Assembly: GCA_910577335.1 (NCBI GenBank) | Contig: CAJTMJ010000002.1 | Span: 82,925-146,924, forward strand | Origin: an uncultured Duncaniella sp. | Lineage (GTDB): Bacteria; Bacteroidota; Bacteroidia; Bacteroidales; Muribaculaceae | DNA: 64,000 nucleotides | Direction: 5' to 3' | The notes under the pieces: generated by a model | Seen by the model: only the letters and a program-made list of their open reading frames with translations | The model's database searches: none | Told to the model about the DNA's origin: nothing | Part shown: in pieces, positions 24,939-34,118 of the stretch | How positions within the stretch are numbered: position 1 is the first letter of the stretch | How the letters are laid out: the number at the start of each line of letters is the position of its first letter | Position numbers and translations under genes: made by a program

Positions 24939-26075
24939 TTAAACCGGAATTGACATCATTGGGATGTCGGAATGGAATAATAATTTATGAGCCAGAGTAG
25001 GATTGAAGAGTCTGGCAAAAATATTTTTCTTCTTATTAGGAACCACAATCAGATCCACAGGGGTTTCACTTTCAATCTTTTTGAAGTCTTCTATCGGATT
25101 GGTGAGTGTAAGGGAAGCGGTCTTAAATGTGTATGCAGGATAATTTTCCTTGCAGTATTCCACAAGCCGTTTCAATGACGGTTCACTCTTTCCGATAGTC
25201 TTCTTTTGCGGTAGCCCGACAAGCGTTACCTCTAACGGAAGTTCGGGGAACAAGCGGTATAACGCATCCAATGCCAATATATCCTCCTGTTGCGATGATG
25301 CAAAGAAAACAACTTTGTCAAGATCATTCAACGACTTAAACTTTGTGGATTCAGGCACTGTGAATATTATAGTACGGCATGAGTCCAGCACTTCAGCGGT
25401 CACACTGCCCACTAATTCCCTATTCTTAACATCCGCTCCACGTGTACCCATAACTATGAGTAACGGATGCACTCTGAGCGCATAGTCATCTATGACTTCC
25501 TCTGGCAATCCCTCGGAGATTTCAGAGGTGAACTTCACCGGAGGTATGATGCCGTCCTTGATTTTTTCTTTAAGCGACTGTTCGAAAGTCCGCAGTCTAT
25601 GTTCTGCAATCTGACGAATAGTCCTGTCCTCCTGAATCTGTGTCGCCGCATCAAAACCGTCATCAAAAGTCAAAGTGTCGGACAACTGCAAAGCCGCACC
25701 TTGAGTCATGATGGGATCCATATACGTATGAAGCAGATGTATCTTAGCCTTATGGATTTGAGCTATGTGGAATGCTATATTACATGCCCGCACAGAATAA
25801 TCCGAAAAATCCACAGGCACCATTATCACGGCTCCATCTTCAGGACATTCCTTTAATGCGGAAGGAGCAAAGATTTCAATATTCTCAATTACCCTTAATG
25901 CTAAAGGGAGATCGCTCTCCTGAATACGGACTCGCACACCGGACGATACAACCGGCGATGACAGATTTACATTCTGAAGCACAACTTTTACACCTTCGCA
26001 TTCCAAAATGTTTTTTAGTTGATGGGCTTTATCATAAGTATGTATTGCCACAGTTATAAGCCGGCTCGAATCCAT
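24939..26075 (-). CDS. Universal stress protein with two UspA domains and an N-terminal DUF2007-like segment
   Basis: 378-residue cytoplasmic protein. Residues 1 to about 70 resemble DUF2007, a small signal-transducing domain (LITVAIHTYDKAHQLKNILECEGVKVVLQNV). A complete UspA domain follows (IMVPVDFSDYSVRACNIAFHIAQ to VMGTRGADVKNRELVGSVTAEVL), whose GTRG..x...GSV pattern is the ATP-binding loop of Usp proteins. The second UspA domain (about 250-378) is degenerate and lacks this loop. Usp proteins respond to starvation or oxidative stress, often as dimers; here two domains are in one chain. The DUF2007 fusion is the unusual part. Ligand and partners unknown. Confidence 0.85.
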   Translation of the reverse strand: MDSSRLITVAIHTYDKAHQLKNILECEGVKVVLQNVNLSSPVVSSGVRVRIQESDLPLALRVIENIEIFAPSALKECPEDGAVIMVPVDFSDYSVRACNIAFHIAQIHKAKIHLLHTYMDPIMTQGAALQLSDTLTFDDGFDAATQIQEDRTIRQIAEHRLRTFEQSLKEKIKDGIIPPVKFTSEISEGLPEEVIDDYALRVHPLLIVMGTRGADVKNRELVGSVTAEVLDSCRTIIFTVPESTKFKSLNDLDKVVFFASSQQEDILALDALYRLFPELPLEVTLVGLPQKKTIGKSEPSLKRLVEYCKENYPAYTFKTASLTLTNPIEDFKKIESETPVDLIVVPNKKKNIFARLFNPTLAHKLLFHSDIPMMSIPV

Positions 26076-26121
26076 ATCCTATTAATTTATTAGTAAGGTA
26101 TTGATATTATTTCTAAACAAA

Positions 26122-26169
26122 CGAAAGGACAAAAAGTCACTTGCTAAAACAAGTATTTTTGCCCTTTCG
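26122..26169 (-). terminator. Terminator after the small HTH gene
   Basis: Long imperfect hairpin: CGAAAGG and CAAAAA segments pair with TTTTTG and CCTTTCG, with an inner ACTTG/CAAGT stem and 6-nt loop. It lies between the HTH gene and the universal stress gene on the minus strand. Its outer stem sequence is partly repeated again at 26180-26193. Confidence 0.7.
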
Positions 26170-26191
26170 CTAAATTTTTCTTTCGTCCTTT

Positions 26192-26452
26192 TTAGTCTTC
26201 CTTGTTTTGGCCCTGAAGAATTTCTACCGCCATATCGTAAATGGTAGTGTCATCCAGGACTACGATTCCCCCGTTTGGTCCGGGTTCAATGTGAACGCCA
26301 CAATTTTTGCCGAATTCATAATTTGTGCCTCCGAAATAGTTACGAACAGTCTGGGGAGTCACATTAAGCTTATCGGCGATCTGACGGATAGATCCATCAG
26401 GCAAACTGTCTTTGATGCGGCGGAGATCGTTGAAGGTGATAGTTTTAGTCAT
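26192..26452 (-). CDS. Small helix-turn-helix DNA-binding protein
   Basis: 86-residue basic-to-acidic protein. Residues about 5-40 form a helix-turn-helix: NDLRRIKDSLPDGSIRQIADKLNVTPQTVRNYFGG, in which QIADKLNVTPQTVRNYF is the recognition pair. The C-terminal half (CGVHIEPGPNGGIVVLDDTTIYDMAVEIL) is a short beta-helix unit possibly for dimerisation. Such stand-alone HTH proteins are common in Bacteroidales and probably act as nucleoid or transcription regulators; the target is unknown. The 210 nt upstream hold no other gene and no clear TAnnTTTG, and a terminator follows, so it is a single-gene unit. Confidence 0.75.
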   Translation of the reverse strand: MTKTITFNDLRRIKDSLPDGSIRQIADKLNVTPQTVRNYFGGTNYEFGKNCGVHIEPGPNGGIVVLDDTTIYDMAVEILQGQNKED

Positions 26453-26662
26453 GATACTTATGGGGTTTAGGGGGGTTAGTAGTTTAAGTTATTATTGTTG
26501 TTTATTATGGAGTTTTTAAGTTCCACGTCACTAAATTATAGTTTAATTTCCGTTTAGGCAAATAATTCGATAAAAAAATTAGTATGTTTTATAACACTTT
26601 TTCGATTCCCTATCGTCATAATTGCCATAATGAATTGTCACACAGAAAATAAGGGGTGAACA

Positions 26663-27448
26663 TCATATTTTCTCCACAGCAGCAGCGTTAATCCAAGCCC
26701 TGTGATTATTATCGACAGCCACGTCATACCACAATGAATTTACCGAATCGGTAGTGGATTTGACCGAATCGAGAATCATCACTTTGGTGCCCTCATGGAG
26801 CAACATTGCCTCCTGATTTCTATCCTTAGGCACTCTTGGAGATGTGCTGAGAATAGTTGAAGGCACTGTTATAATAGCGGCATCATCTGCCACAGCTATA
26901 GCAGCCGACCGATAAGCGAAAAATATAAATATACCTGTTGCGATCAATGTAACAAATCCTCCGAAGAAACCTATCTTACGGACAACAATAATATTGGAAA
27001 ATATGTATGCGAGAACACCTATTAAGGTAAGCACAAATGCTCCAAACGCCAACCACGCCCATGTGTTGGAATGAGCGGTATTAGCTGCGGTATCCAATGC
27101 GTTGCCAATGAAAGTTCCACGTTCGCCGGGACGATCAGAGATGCGGGCATTTACAAAATCAAGATTATTTTTTGCATCATCGTTTGTCGGATCAAGCCTT
27201 AATGAACGTTCGTATGCCAAAATAGCTTTCCCCATCTCTCCGGAACGATAGTAGCAATTACCCAAGTTATAATACAAGGCAGCGGAAGCACCTTCCGATT
27301 GTATAATATGGAGATATAGGTCAGCAGCCTCTTTATAATTGTCAGCGTTATATGCTGAATCAGCCTGTTCAGACAATGAAAGGGATTGGGCTGAAATAGC
27401 TATTGAAGATAGGAAAGCGATTATTAATATGAGATATATTCGTTTCAT
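26663..27448 (-). CDS. batE: BatE: TPR and SH3-like protein of the aerotolerance cluster
   Basis: 261-residue membrane protein. It has a signal sequence, TPR repeats (about residues 25-100, with AALYYNLGNCYYRSGEMGKAILAYERSLRLDP), two membrane helices (about 130-180) and a C-terminal SH3-like domain (GTKVMILDSVKSTTDSVNSLWYDVAVDNNHRAWINAAAVEKI). This is the BatE layout of the Bacteroides aerotolerance operon. Last gene of the cluster; its start overlaps the batD stop by 4 bp, implying translational coupling. Role: periplasmic complex linked to oxygen or oxidative stress tolerance in B. fragilis; molecular function unknown. Confidence 0.88.
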   Translation of the reverse strand: MKRIYLILIIAFLSSIAISAQSLSLSEQADSAYNADNYKEAADLYLHIIQSEGASAALYYNLGNCYYRSGEMGKAILAYERSLRLDPTNDDAKNNLDFVNARISDRPGERGTFIGNALDTAANTAHSNTWAWLAFGAFVLTLIGVLAYIFSNIIVVRKIGFFGGFVTLIATGIFIFFAYRSAAIAVADDAAIITVPSTILSTSPRVPKDRNQEAMLLHEGTKVMILDSVKSTTDSVNSLWYDVAVDNNHRAWINAAAVEKI

Positions 27449-29244
27449 TTCTTAAAATTTTCAATGTTGTTGATTGCATCCACGCCCAATTGATACACTC
27501 TGTCAACCTGAGTTGAACTGTCAGGAGTGTAGCGAGCCATTTCACATTCATCAAGCACAGCCACCAAGTCTTTGGTTATATTCTCGGGATAACCTTTTCC
27601 GGCCAAAGTATCCACGATATTCTGACGTGAGAGCTGTGACACAGGCATACTAAGCTTATCTGACAGGTAGCCCCAGATAGCTTTCAGCATTTCTTCATAA
27701 AATTTCTCGCTATTGCCTGACTGCATAAATGAATTTGCGACCTTCAGACGTTTACGAGCCACTTTACTTGCCTTAGCCAATTTCCGACCTGCGACATCTG
27801 CGCTCATTCGAGCATGACGGCGATTTACCACTATCACTAAAATAGCAATAACCAGCAATCCCACATAAAGCAACCAATAGTAGGTAGTGAGCACAACCAA
27901 TGTATGCTCCTTCTGAGGATTCTTATCGCCTAAGTATATATGTCTGATATCTGAATTTTTATTTTCCACATCCTTCTGCTCAGTGGAAACAGGAGCAGAA
28001 ACACCTTTAGCCACCTTTATAGGATATGAAGGTGTTGAGAGTGTCACATACTGTTTAGATGACGGATCGAAATATACGAATTTATTACTTCCGATAGTGA
28101 AGTCACCTACACTCTGAGGCACAAAGGTATATTCAACAGTCATAGTTCCGCTGACATCATTACCTCTGACAGAGGTCTGAATATCGCTTTTCGGTGTGTA
28201 TTGTTCGAACTCAGTCGGAAAATCAATCACCGGTTCCTTGACATATTTAATATTTCCTGTACCTGAAATAGTATATATCAAGGTTGCGGCATCATTTGTG
28301 CGGAATGAATTTCCCACAAGTCTGCTGTCTATCTCAAATTTACCAACAGCACCTGTGAATCCTTCGGGCTGAGGTTGGGGGAGGGGCTTAATATCTATAG
28401 AGCCTGTGTTTGAACTTACCTTTATCTTAGTTTCCTTCGGCTGGCGAACTTGGAACATACCCATGTTCACATTTTCGTACTGAACCACCGAAATGTCATA
28501 GTTACCGGAATTGATGGTAAGCTCTCCGCTCTTCTGTGGGAAGATAATACATCTCTTAAGCACTGCGGTCATATAGTTCTGACCTTTATATGACTCTATC
28601 TCGTTTAATGAGGGTTGTACATCCAGTTCCTGAATAAGAAATCCGTCAAACGAAGGTTGCTTAGTTGGCAGGAATGAAGAGATAGAGTACTTTGTATATA
28701 ACTTAATAGTACACCCTATGGCTTCCTGTTCGTATGCCGATGATTTTGACAAAATGATACGTACAAATACATCATCGGAGTTGACACGTCGCCCAGCCGC
28801 CTGAGTATCGACATCATCAACGTCTACCGGACGCTGTGATGCAGGCTTATCACGATCAGCTCTCTCGTGAATAGTAAAAGATACAGCTTTAGTGGACATT
28901 CTCTTACCATCGGCAAGGATAGATGCCGCCGGAATAGAATAATTACCGGCTTTGTCAGCTCGATAATAGTATGTAAACTCCACAGCGGATGTTGAAGAGG
29001 CTTTTCCATTTATCACCTGATAGCTCTGCGACGTTGATGTGGATGGTCCGTACAGCAATGTGCAACCATTAATCTGCGCCACTTTCAAATCCGAGCCGTC
29101 GGCGTTAGTCAGTTTGAACGTCACCGGGAATTTGTCGCCTTCATACACTCTTGTAGGAGGCTTGACAGTAAAGGTTACCTCTGCATAGATAGCATTTACT
29201 GCCATTAATATCACCATTAAAAAAGATATAGCGAAACGTTTCAT
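27445..29244 (-). CDS. batD: BatD: oxygen tolerance protein
   Basis: 599-residue protein of the BatD family. An N-terminal signal peptide is followed by beta-sandwich domains (FTVKPPTRVYEGDKFPVTFKLTN; then EYTFVPQSVGDFTIGSNKFVYFDP), a single membrane helix at about 455-475 (YYWLLYVGLLVIAILVIVV), and a cytoplasmic helical tail (SGNSEKFYEEMLKAIWGYLSDKLSMPVSQLSRQNI). Most of the chain is periplasmic, suited to binding other Bat proteins. It lies 14 nt after batC and overlaps batE. Confidence 0.9.
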   Translation of the reverse strand: MKRFAISFLMVILMAVNAIYAEVTFTVKPPTRVYEGDKFPVTFKLTNADGSDLKVAQINGCTLLYGPSTSTSQSYQVINGKASSTSAVEFTYYYRADKAGNYSIPAASILADGKRMSTKAVSFTIHERADRDKPASQRPVDVDDVDTQAAGRRVNSDDVFVRIILSKSSAYEQEAIGCTIKLYTKYSISSFLPTKQPSFDGFLIQELDVQPSLNEIESYKGQNYMTAVLKRCIIFPQKSGELTINSGNYDISVVQYENVNMGMFQVRQPKETKIKVSSNTGSIDIKPLPQPQPEGFTGAVGKFEIDSRLVGNSFRTNDAATLIYTISGTGNIKYVKEPVIDFPTEFEQYTPKSDIQTSVRGNDVSGTMTVEYTFVPQSVGDFTIGSNKFVYFDPSSKQYVTLSTPSYPIKVAKGVSAPVSTEQKDVENKNSDIRHIYLGDKNPQKEHTLVVLTTYYWLLYVGLLVIAILVIVVNRRHARMSADVAGRKLAKASKVARKRLKVANSFMQSGNSEKFYEEMLKAIWGYLSDKLSMPVSQLSRQNIVDTLAGKGYPENITKDLVAVLDECEMARYTPDSSTQVDRVYQLGVDAINNIENFKK

Positions 29245-29258
29245 AATTCACACAATTA

Positions 29259-30050
29259 TTACCAAGGATTAGTGACAGGACGTCGAGACGGCGCACCATT
29301 CTTTTTCTTCTCAGCATTTATGCGTTGGCGTGTGGCATTCTCTTCATTCTCCATCGCCTTGAGAATCTTCTCAGCATTCTGCTTGCTTATGCCGCCATTT
29401 TGCGGTTGCTGCTGTTGTTGCTGTTTATCCTGATTCTGTTGCTGTTGTTGATCTTGCTTATCTTTGTTATCCTGATTTTGGTCTTGGTTCTGATTTTGGT
29501 TCTGATTTTGATTTTGCTGATTTTCCTTATCCTTTTCCTGATCTTTATTTTGATCTTGTTTTTTGTCGTCGTCACTCTGATTTTGCTGCTCTTCAAGTCT
29601 CTTCTGTGCCAAACGCAGATTTTCACGAGCTTTATCATTATCAGGATTGCGACGTAAGCTATTCTTATACAGTTCTATGCTCTTAGCATAATCCTGACTG
29701 TTGAAAGCTATATTGCCAAGATTATAAAAAGCGTTTTCTGCAATAGATATATTCTCAGCGTCACGTGTGAGATTTTGAAGAATCCTCATTGCTTCCTGCT
29801 GAGTCTCACCGGAAGCAGAACCTTGACGCAATAAAGATGCCGCAAGATTAAACTGGGCAATCTCATTCATTGCATTTTCCTGAAGAGCTTTCCGATATGC
29901 GACTTCCGCTTCAGCATATCTCTCTTCCTTATATAATTTATTCCCTTCCACTATGAAGTTGCGTTCATGTCGGGTAGTTGAACCCTTCGATTCAGCACTA
30001 ACGGACATTACCGCAGCCAAAAGCAGAACAGATGTCAATAATCTTTTCAT
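29259..30050 (-). CDS. batC: BatC: TPR protein with a Gln/Asn/Lys/Asp-rich tail
   Basis: 263-residue exported protein: signal peptide (RLLTSVLLLAAVMSVSA), TPR repeats at about 30-145 (AFYNLGNIAFNSQDYAKSIELYKNSLRRNP), then a long low-complexity charged segment made of Gln, Asn, Asp and Lys (about residues 150-225), and a basic C-terminus. The layout matches BatC. The low-complexity part is encoded by near-repeats of 6-12 nt. The start overlaps the batB stop by 4 bp. Predicted periplasmic partner of BatB and BatE. Confidence 0.85.
   Translation of the reverse strand: MKRLLTSVLLLAAVMSVSAESKGSTTRHERNFIVEGNKLYKEERYAEAEVAYRKALQENAMNEIAQFNLAASLLRQGSASGETQQEAMRILQNLTRDAENISIAENAFYNLGNIAFNSQDYAKSIELYKNSLRRNPDNDKARENLRLAQKRLEEQQNQSDDDKKQDQNKDQEKDKENQQNQNQNQNQNQDQNQDNKDKQDQQQQQNQDKQQQQQQPQNGGISKQNAEKILKAMENEENATRQRINAEKKKNGAPSRRPVTNPW
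29390..29590. repeat. Low-complexity coding repeat in batC
   Basis: Degenerate repeats of TTGATTTTG, TTGGTTCTGATT and CTGTTG units (plus strand) encode Gln/Asn/Asp/Lys runs. Such tracts can gain or lose units by slippage. Unit changes of 3 nt multiples keep the frame. Confidence 0.7.
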
Positions 30051-31111
30051 TTATTACCTCCTTCTTCCTTAGTAAAGAACCGGTATTTCTTCAACCATGA
30101 TATTTTGCGTGTCACAACGAATGAGTCTATCAATAAAAGAATCAACGCTATGATTGCTATTATCGGGAACTGCTCACTTTGAGGAGAAAAAGACTTCCTC
30201 TCAAACTCGGCCTGTTTTAATTCATTCATTTTATCATCCACAGTAGTTATAGCCGAATTTGATGCGCCATTAACATACACACCTTCACCGGCAGCTGCTA
30301 TCTGCGATGCTGTCGCTTCATCCAAATGAGTGACGACCTCTTCACCTGTCATAGGGTTAAGCATATACTGACCTCTTCCTATGGGTATCTTAGCACCATT
30401 TGGTGTGCCAAGACCTATGACATCAACCTGAATACCGGCACCTGCCGCACGCTTGGCTATCTCAACGGCATTGTCTTCGAAATTCTCGCCATCGGTAATG
30501 ACTATGATAGCCTTACCCATATCATCGGTAGGAGTAAACGAATTCATTGCCATTTCAAGAGCCGCACCGATAGCTGTTCCTTGTGTGGGAACCATATCAG
30601 TAGTGATTCCGTTAAGGAACATTTTAGCTGAGATATAGTCGGATGTAATAGGCAGCTGAGTATATGCGTCACCGGCAAAAACGATAAGACCTATCTTATC
30701 GTTTGTCATTTTGTCGATAAGTTTTTCCAATATGTGTTTTGCCCTCTGCAATCTGCTTATGCCTCCGTTGTCATCAGTCGAAGATGCAAGCATTGAATTT
30801 GAGACGTCAAGGCATATCATAACTTCCACACCCGTCGAAGTCTCTTTATCGGCTGTATCTTGGTCAAGACCACCGGTAGCTCGCGGACGTGCTATCATTA
30901 TAACTAACGTGGCAATTATCAGTAATGACATTGACAATTTAACCCAAGGCATGTATTTTGATACTTCAGGCATAAGATGCTCAATAACCTCCGGTCTGCC
31001 AAATTGACGCAGCTTACGTTTACGGCTGTAGCGTGACCACAAAAACAGCCCTGCCACTAACGGGAGCAGCAGAAGCAAATATAGTAAATATGGATATGCA
31101 AAAGTTATCAT
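30047..31111 (-). CDS. batB: BatB: von Willebrand factor A domain membrane protein
   Basis: 354-residue protein with two N-terminal membrane helices, a VWA domain and one C-terminal helix (IIAIIALILLLIDSFVV). The MIDAS metal site is intact: DVSNS in MICLDVSNSMLASS, and downstream Thr and Asp in ITDGENFEDN. The start at 31111 begins MITFAYPYLLYL; the longer open frame to 31198 runs into batA and is not needed. The paralogue BatA lies 11 nt upstream on the transcript. VWA proteins beside MoxR ATPases often act as metal-dependent scaffolds for assembly of periplasmic complexes. Confidence 0.9.
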   Translation of the reverse strand: MITFAYPYLLYLLLLLPLVAGLFLWSRYSRKRKLRQFGRPEVIEHLMPEVSKYMPWVKLSMSLLIIATLVIMIARPRATGGLDQDTADKETSTGVEVMICLDVSNSMLASSTDDNGGISRLQRAKHILEKLIDKMTNDKIGLIVFAGDAYTQLPITSDYISAKMFLNGITTDMVPTQGTAIGAALEMAMNSFTPTDDMGKAIIVITDGENFEDNAVEIAKRAAGAGIQVDVIGLGTPNGAKIPIGRGQYMLNPMTGEEVVTHLDEATASQIAAAGEGVYVNGASNSAITTVDDKMNELKQAEFERKSFSPQSEQFPIIAIIALILLLIDSFVVTRKISWLKKYRFFTKEEGGNK

Positions 31112-31122
31112 AATCAAAATAC

Positions 31123-32109
31123 CTATGGAATAGTACGCAATACAGTGTATCGCAACAAAACAATAAGACCAAACAGACTGAGAGCTGCAATAGCCCATGG
31201 GAGATAATCATCCTCTGTGCTTGTGAAATTCCTGAGGTCCATCTTTGTCTTTTCAAGGCGGTCGATTTCCGCAAAAATTTCTTTAAGCACATTATTACCG
31301 GTAGCCCTAAAATATTTTCCTCCGGTAGTCTCCGCTATGGTACGCAATGTAACTTCATCGATCACCACAGGAAGATTGACATATTCAATACGTCCAAACA
31401 TGTTTTCCTGAGGGTAGGGTGCGGTTCCGTTGGTACCAATACCGATAGTATAAACCTTTATACCAAGTTGTTTTGCAATTTCGGCAGCAGTTATAGGTGC
31501 TACATTACCTGTATTGTTCGAGCCGTCGGTAAGGAGAATTATACTTTTAGACTTGGCTTTACCTTCTTTAATTCTATTAATAGATGTCGCAAGACCATCA
31601 CCTATAGCCGTACCGTCTTGAAGCATCCCCATTTTGATGTCGTTGATATAATTTGCTATCATGGAGCGGTCGGTTGTCATAGGGATGGCAGTAAAACTTT
31701 CGGCTGCGAATATCACGACTCCGATGTTATCGCCGTCTCGTCCGGCAACAAATTTTGACGCAACGTCTTTTGCCGCCTCAAAACGGTCGGGCTTGAAGTC
31801 TCTCGCAAGCATACTGGTGGAGATATCCATCGCCAAAACGATATCTGTACCTTCAACCCTTGAGGTATTCCATGAATCACGAGTCTGCGGACGTGCCAAA
31901 ATGACAATCACGCAACCTATCACGGCAAGCTGAAGAATAAAGAGCAGGTGAAGCAAATATGACTTGAACGAGCGAGGAGTCTTGGCAAAAGGCGCCAGCG
32001 TTGACATCCCGAGTGCGGGGTGCAACGAACGTCTCTTATAGATATACCATGCGATTAGCGGTATATATAGAAGAAATAGCCAGAGATATCCGGGATGTGC
32101 CAGTAACAT
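31123..32109 (-). CDS. batA: BatA: von Willebrand factor A domain membrane protein
   Basis: 328-residue VWA protein with two N-terminal helices (YLWLFLLYIPLIAWYIY and LLHLLFILQLAVIGCVIVILA) and a C-terminal helix. MIDAS residues are DISTS in LAMDISTSMLARDF, Thr in the FTAIPMTTDR loop and Asp in LLTDGSNNTG. It is the first of the two VWA paralogues and follows the DUF4381-like gene by 8 nt. Known as part of the B. fragilis aerotolerance operon; biochemical role unresolved. Confidence 0.92.
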   Translation of the reverse strand: MLLAHPGYLWLFLLYIPLIAWYIYKRRSLHPALGMSTLAPFAKTPRSFKSYLLHLLFILQLAVIGCVIVILARPQTRDSWNTSRVEGTDIVLAMDISTSMLARDFKPDRFEAAKDVASKFVAGRDGDNIGVVIFAAESFTAIPMTTDRSMIANYINDIKMGMLQDGTAIGDGLATSINRIKEGKAKSKSIILLTDGSNNTGNVAPITAAEIAKQLGIKVYTIGIGTNGTAPYPQENMFGRIEYVNLPVVIDEVTLRTIAETTGGKYFRATGNNVLKEIFAEIDRLEKTKMDLRNFTSTEDDYLPWAIAALSLFGLIVLLRYTVLRTIP

Positions 32110-32117
32110 TTCGTATG

Positions 32118-33131
32118 TTATTTTTTATTAGTTTCAGTTTTGTTTCCCTCAGTGGTTTCCTTCTCGGATTCAGATTCTGATTCCGGCTCCGGTTCCGGCT
32201 GGGGTTTAGTATCCTCTATAAATTGCATTGCAGAATTGAATGCTCTAACATTATCGTCAGGAAGAGGTCGAACCTTTGCGAATTTAACAAAGTCTGCGAT
32301 TTCAAGGACCTGTTCCATGTGTCGCTTTGACAGTCTGGTCTCCTCATTTGACTGAAGAGTATTACGGATCTGTGTGGAGGTCATCTCCATAGCATTTATG
32401 CCAAATCTGCCCTGAAGATATATACGGAGTATATCTGTAAGCCTTGTATAGAAATCTCTTTCTCTCCCTTGCTCACAAAGTTTTTCACTTCGCAGCTGAT
32501 TAAGCTCCTGAAGAGCTTTTTCATAAGGTGGCACCGGTTTCGGTTGCGCAAAAGCAAACGGAGTTTTCTTCTTTGTGACAAAATATATGACGTATGCAGC
32601 AATACCAAGAACAACAATTATTGCCAGAATCCATAGTCCATAATCAACTACGAAATCGGGCAGATAATCTATAAAGCTTCTGTCAATATCAGCGACATCC
32701 GCATAGTCATGTATTGTCTGCAAGGTATCGATGCTTACCGGCAACACCTTAAGCACCGGCTGATTCGAGGAAATTGTTTCACCGCCTTCAACATATTTGA
32801 TTGGATTAAGACGATACATTCCGGAATCGAACGATTGTAACAATATATCGAGTTTGATTTCCTGTCTGCCGCTACCTAAATCGGAGGTGTCAGCATCAAG
32901 GATTCTAAGAACTTCCACTTTATCACATACTGAATCCTTAGGGATAAGCAGTTGCCCCGAAGTGGAGGCATCATTGACCAATTCGACATGAAGAGGTGTT
33001 GTCTTACCCATCAACAGGTATGCGGAATCAAGACTTACCTTGATCGAGGGAGCACTGGCTATCGCTGAATTTATACCGATAAATGCAAACCCAACGACCA
33101 AAAGTATTTTGATATGTTTTAAAATTTTCAT
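32118..33131 (-). CDS. DUF4381-like membrane protein of the Bat cluster
   Basis: 337-residue protein: signal peptide, periplasmic beta-sandwich (about residues 28-150), one membrane helix (about 163-185, YGLWILAIIVVLGIAAYVIYFVTK), and a cytoplasmic helical domain (REDFY-like RERDFYTRLTDILRIYLQGRFGINAMEMTSTQI) typical of DUF4381 proteins next to MoxR. The C-terminus is a low-complexity tail of Pro, Glu and Ser ending in Thr/Asn/Lys. It stands between the DUF58 gene (39 nt) and batA (8 nt). Similar helical tails occur in BatD, which suggests both bind a common partner on the cytoplasmic side; this is inference. Confidence 0.8.
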   Translation of the reverse strand: MKILKHIKILLVVGFAFIGINSAIASAPSIKVSLDSAYLLMGKTTPLHVELVNDASTSGQLLIPKDSVCDKVEVLRILDADTSDLGSGRQEIKLDILLQSFDSGMYRLNPIKYVEGGETISSNQPVLKVLPVSIDTLQTIHDYADVADIDRSFIDYLPDFVVDYGLWILAIIVVLGIAAYVIYFVTKKKTPFAFAQPKPVPPYEKALQELNQLRSEKLCEQGRERDFYTRLTDILRIYLQGRFGINAMEMTSTQIRNTLQSNEETRLSKRHMEQVLEIADFVKFAKVRPLPDDNVRAFNSAMQFIEDTKPQPEPEPESESESEKETTEGNKTETNKK

Positions 33132-33170
33132 TCTATGTATATAATAGTCTCAATACATCAATTTAAACAA

Positions 33171-34046
33171 TCACCGGACTCCTCGGTTCTTAAACAATCC
33201 CATTAGTGAACGCACAAAATCTTCATCGGTAGCTATTGAAGTGTGATCGATACGGCATTTATTCAATATTGCCATCATGGCTTGCTGCCTTTCATACCAC
33301 CATTTGCTATATATTTGCCGGATTTTTTTTGAAGAAGTGTTTACCCAGCGAGTAGTGTTTGTTTCTAAATCAGACATTTGCATCAATCCGATGTCAGGCA
33401 AAGATGTGTCACGCTTATCATAAACCTGAATAGCTATTATATCATGTTTATTACAAGCTATCTGAAGCTGTTTGGAATAATCGTGAGTGTCTATGAAATC
33501 GGATATTAGGAATGTGGTGCAACGCTTTTTCAACGCATCAGTGAAATATCTCAATGCCACGCCTATATCTGTGCCGAAACTTTCAGGGGTAAAATCAATC
33601 AGCTCTCTGATGATAAGCAGAATATGCTTTTTGCCTTTCTTCGGAGGAATGAATTTTTCAATTTTGTCCGAGAAAAATATAACACCGATCTTATCATTGT
33701 TAGTGATAGCAGAGTAGGCAAGAGTAGCCGCTATTTCAGCAATCATTTCACGCTTTTCTTCACCTATAGCTCCAAAGAGACGGCTCTTTGACACATCGAC
33801 CAATAACATCACCGTCAATTCACGCTCCTCCTCATACACTTTCACGTATGGATGGTTGTGACGAGCTGTGACATTCCAATCGATGTCCCTGACATCATCC
33901 CCGTATTGGTATTCTCTCACTTCTGAAAAAGTCATACCACGCCCTTTAAACGCCGTGTGGTACTCTCCGGCAAATATATTTTGGGAAAGCCCGCGGGTTT
34001 TTATGTCAATCTTTCGTACTTTTTTTAATAGTTCGTTAGCTTCCAT
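33171..34046 (-). CDS. DUF58 domain protein
   Basis: 291-residue cytoplasmic protein of the DUF58 family, which accompanies MoxR ATPases. The signature GRGMTFSEVREYQYGDDVRDIDWNVTARHNHPYVKVYEEER is complete. A VWA-like fold follows with DVSKS in LLVDVSKSRLFGA and SDF in FLISDFIDTHD. No membrane helix. It is thought to receive the MoxR ATPase and pass its activity to the VWA proteins. 72 nt separate it from the moxR stop. Confidence 0.92.
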   Translation of the reverse strand: MEANELLKKVRKIDIKTRGLSQNIFAGEYHTAFKGRGMTFSEVREYQYGDDVRDIDWNVTARHNHPYVKVYEEERELTVMLLVDVSKSRLFGAIGEEKREMIAEIAATLAYSAITNNDKIGVIFFSDKIEKFIPPKKGKKHILLIIRELIDFTPESFGTDIGVALRYFTDALKKRCTTFLISDFIDTHDYSKQLQIACNKHDIIAIQVYDKRDTSLPDIGLMQMSDLETNTTRWVNTSSKKIRQIYSKWWYERQQAMMAILNKCRIDHTSIATDEDFVRSLMGLFKNRGVR

Positions 34047-34118
34047 TAGGAACGGTAAAATAATTCAATTGGATAATTTAGAGAGAATATTGCACATACA
34101 AGCGAGTATGGATATTTA

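Noticed and set aside
29325..29657. 110-codon plus-strand frame opposite batC made of Leu and Ile runs
   Set aside because: It is the antisense of the Gln/Asn/Lys-rich repeat of batC; hydrophobic runs arise automatically from that complement.
31112..31198. 29-codon N-terminal extension of batB
   Set aside because: It overlaps batA and puts polar and Cys-rich residues before a normal membrane start; the ATG at 31111 gives the usual BatB beginning.
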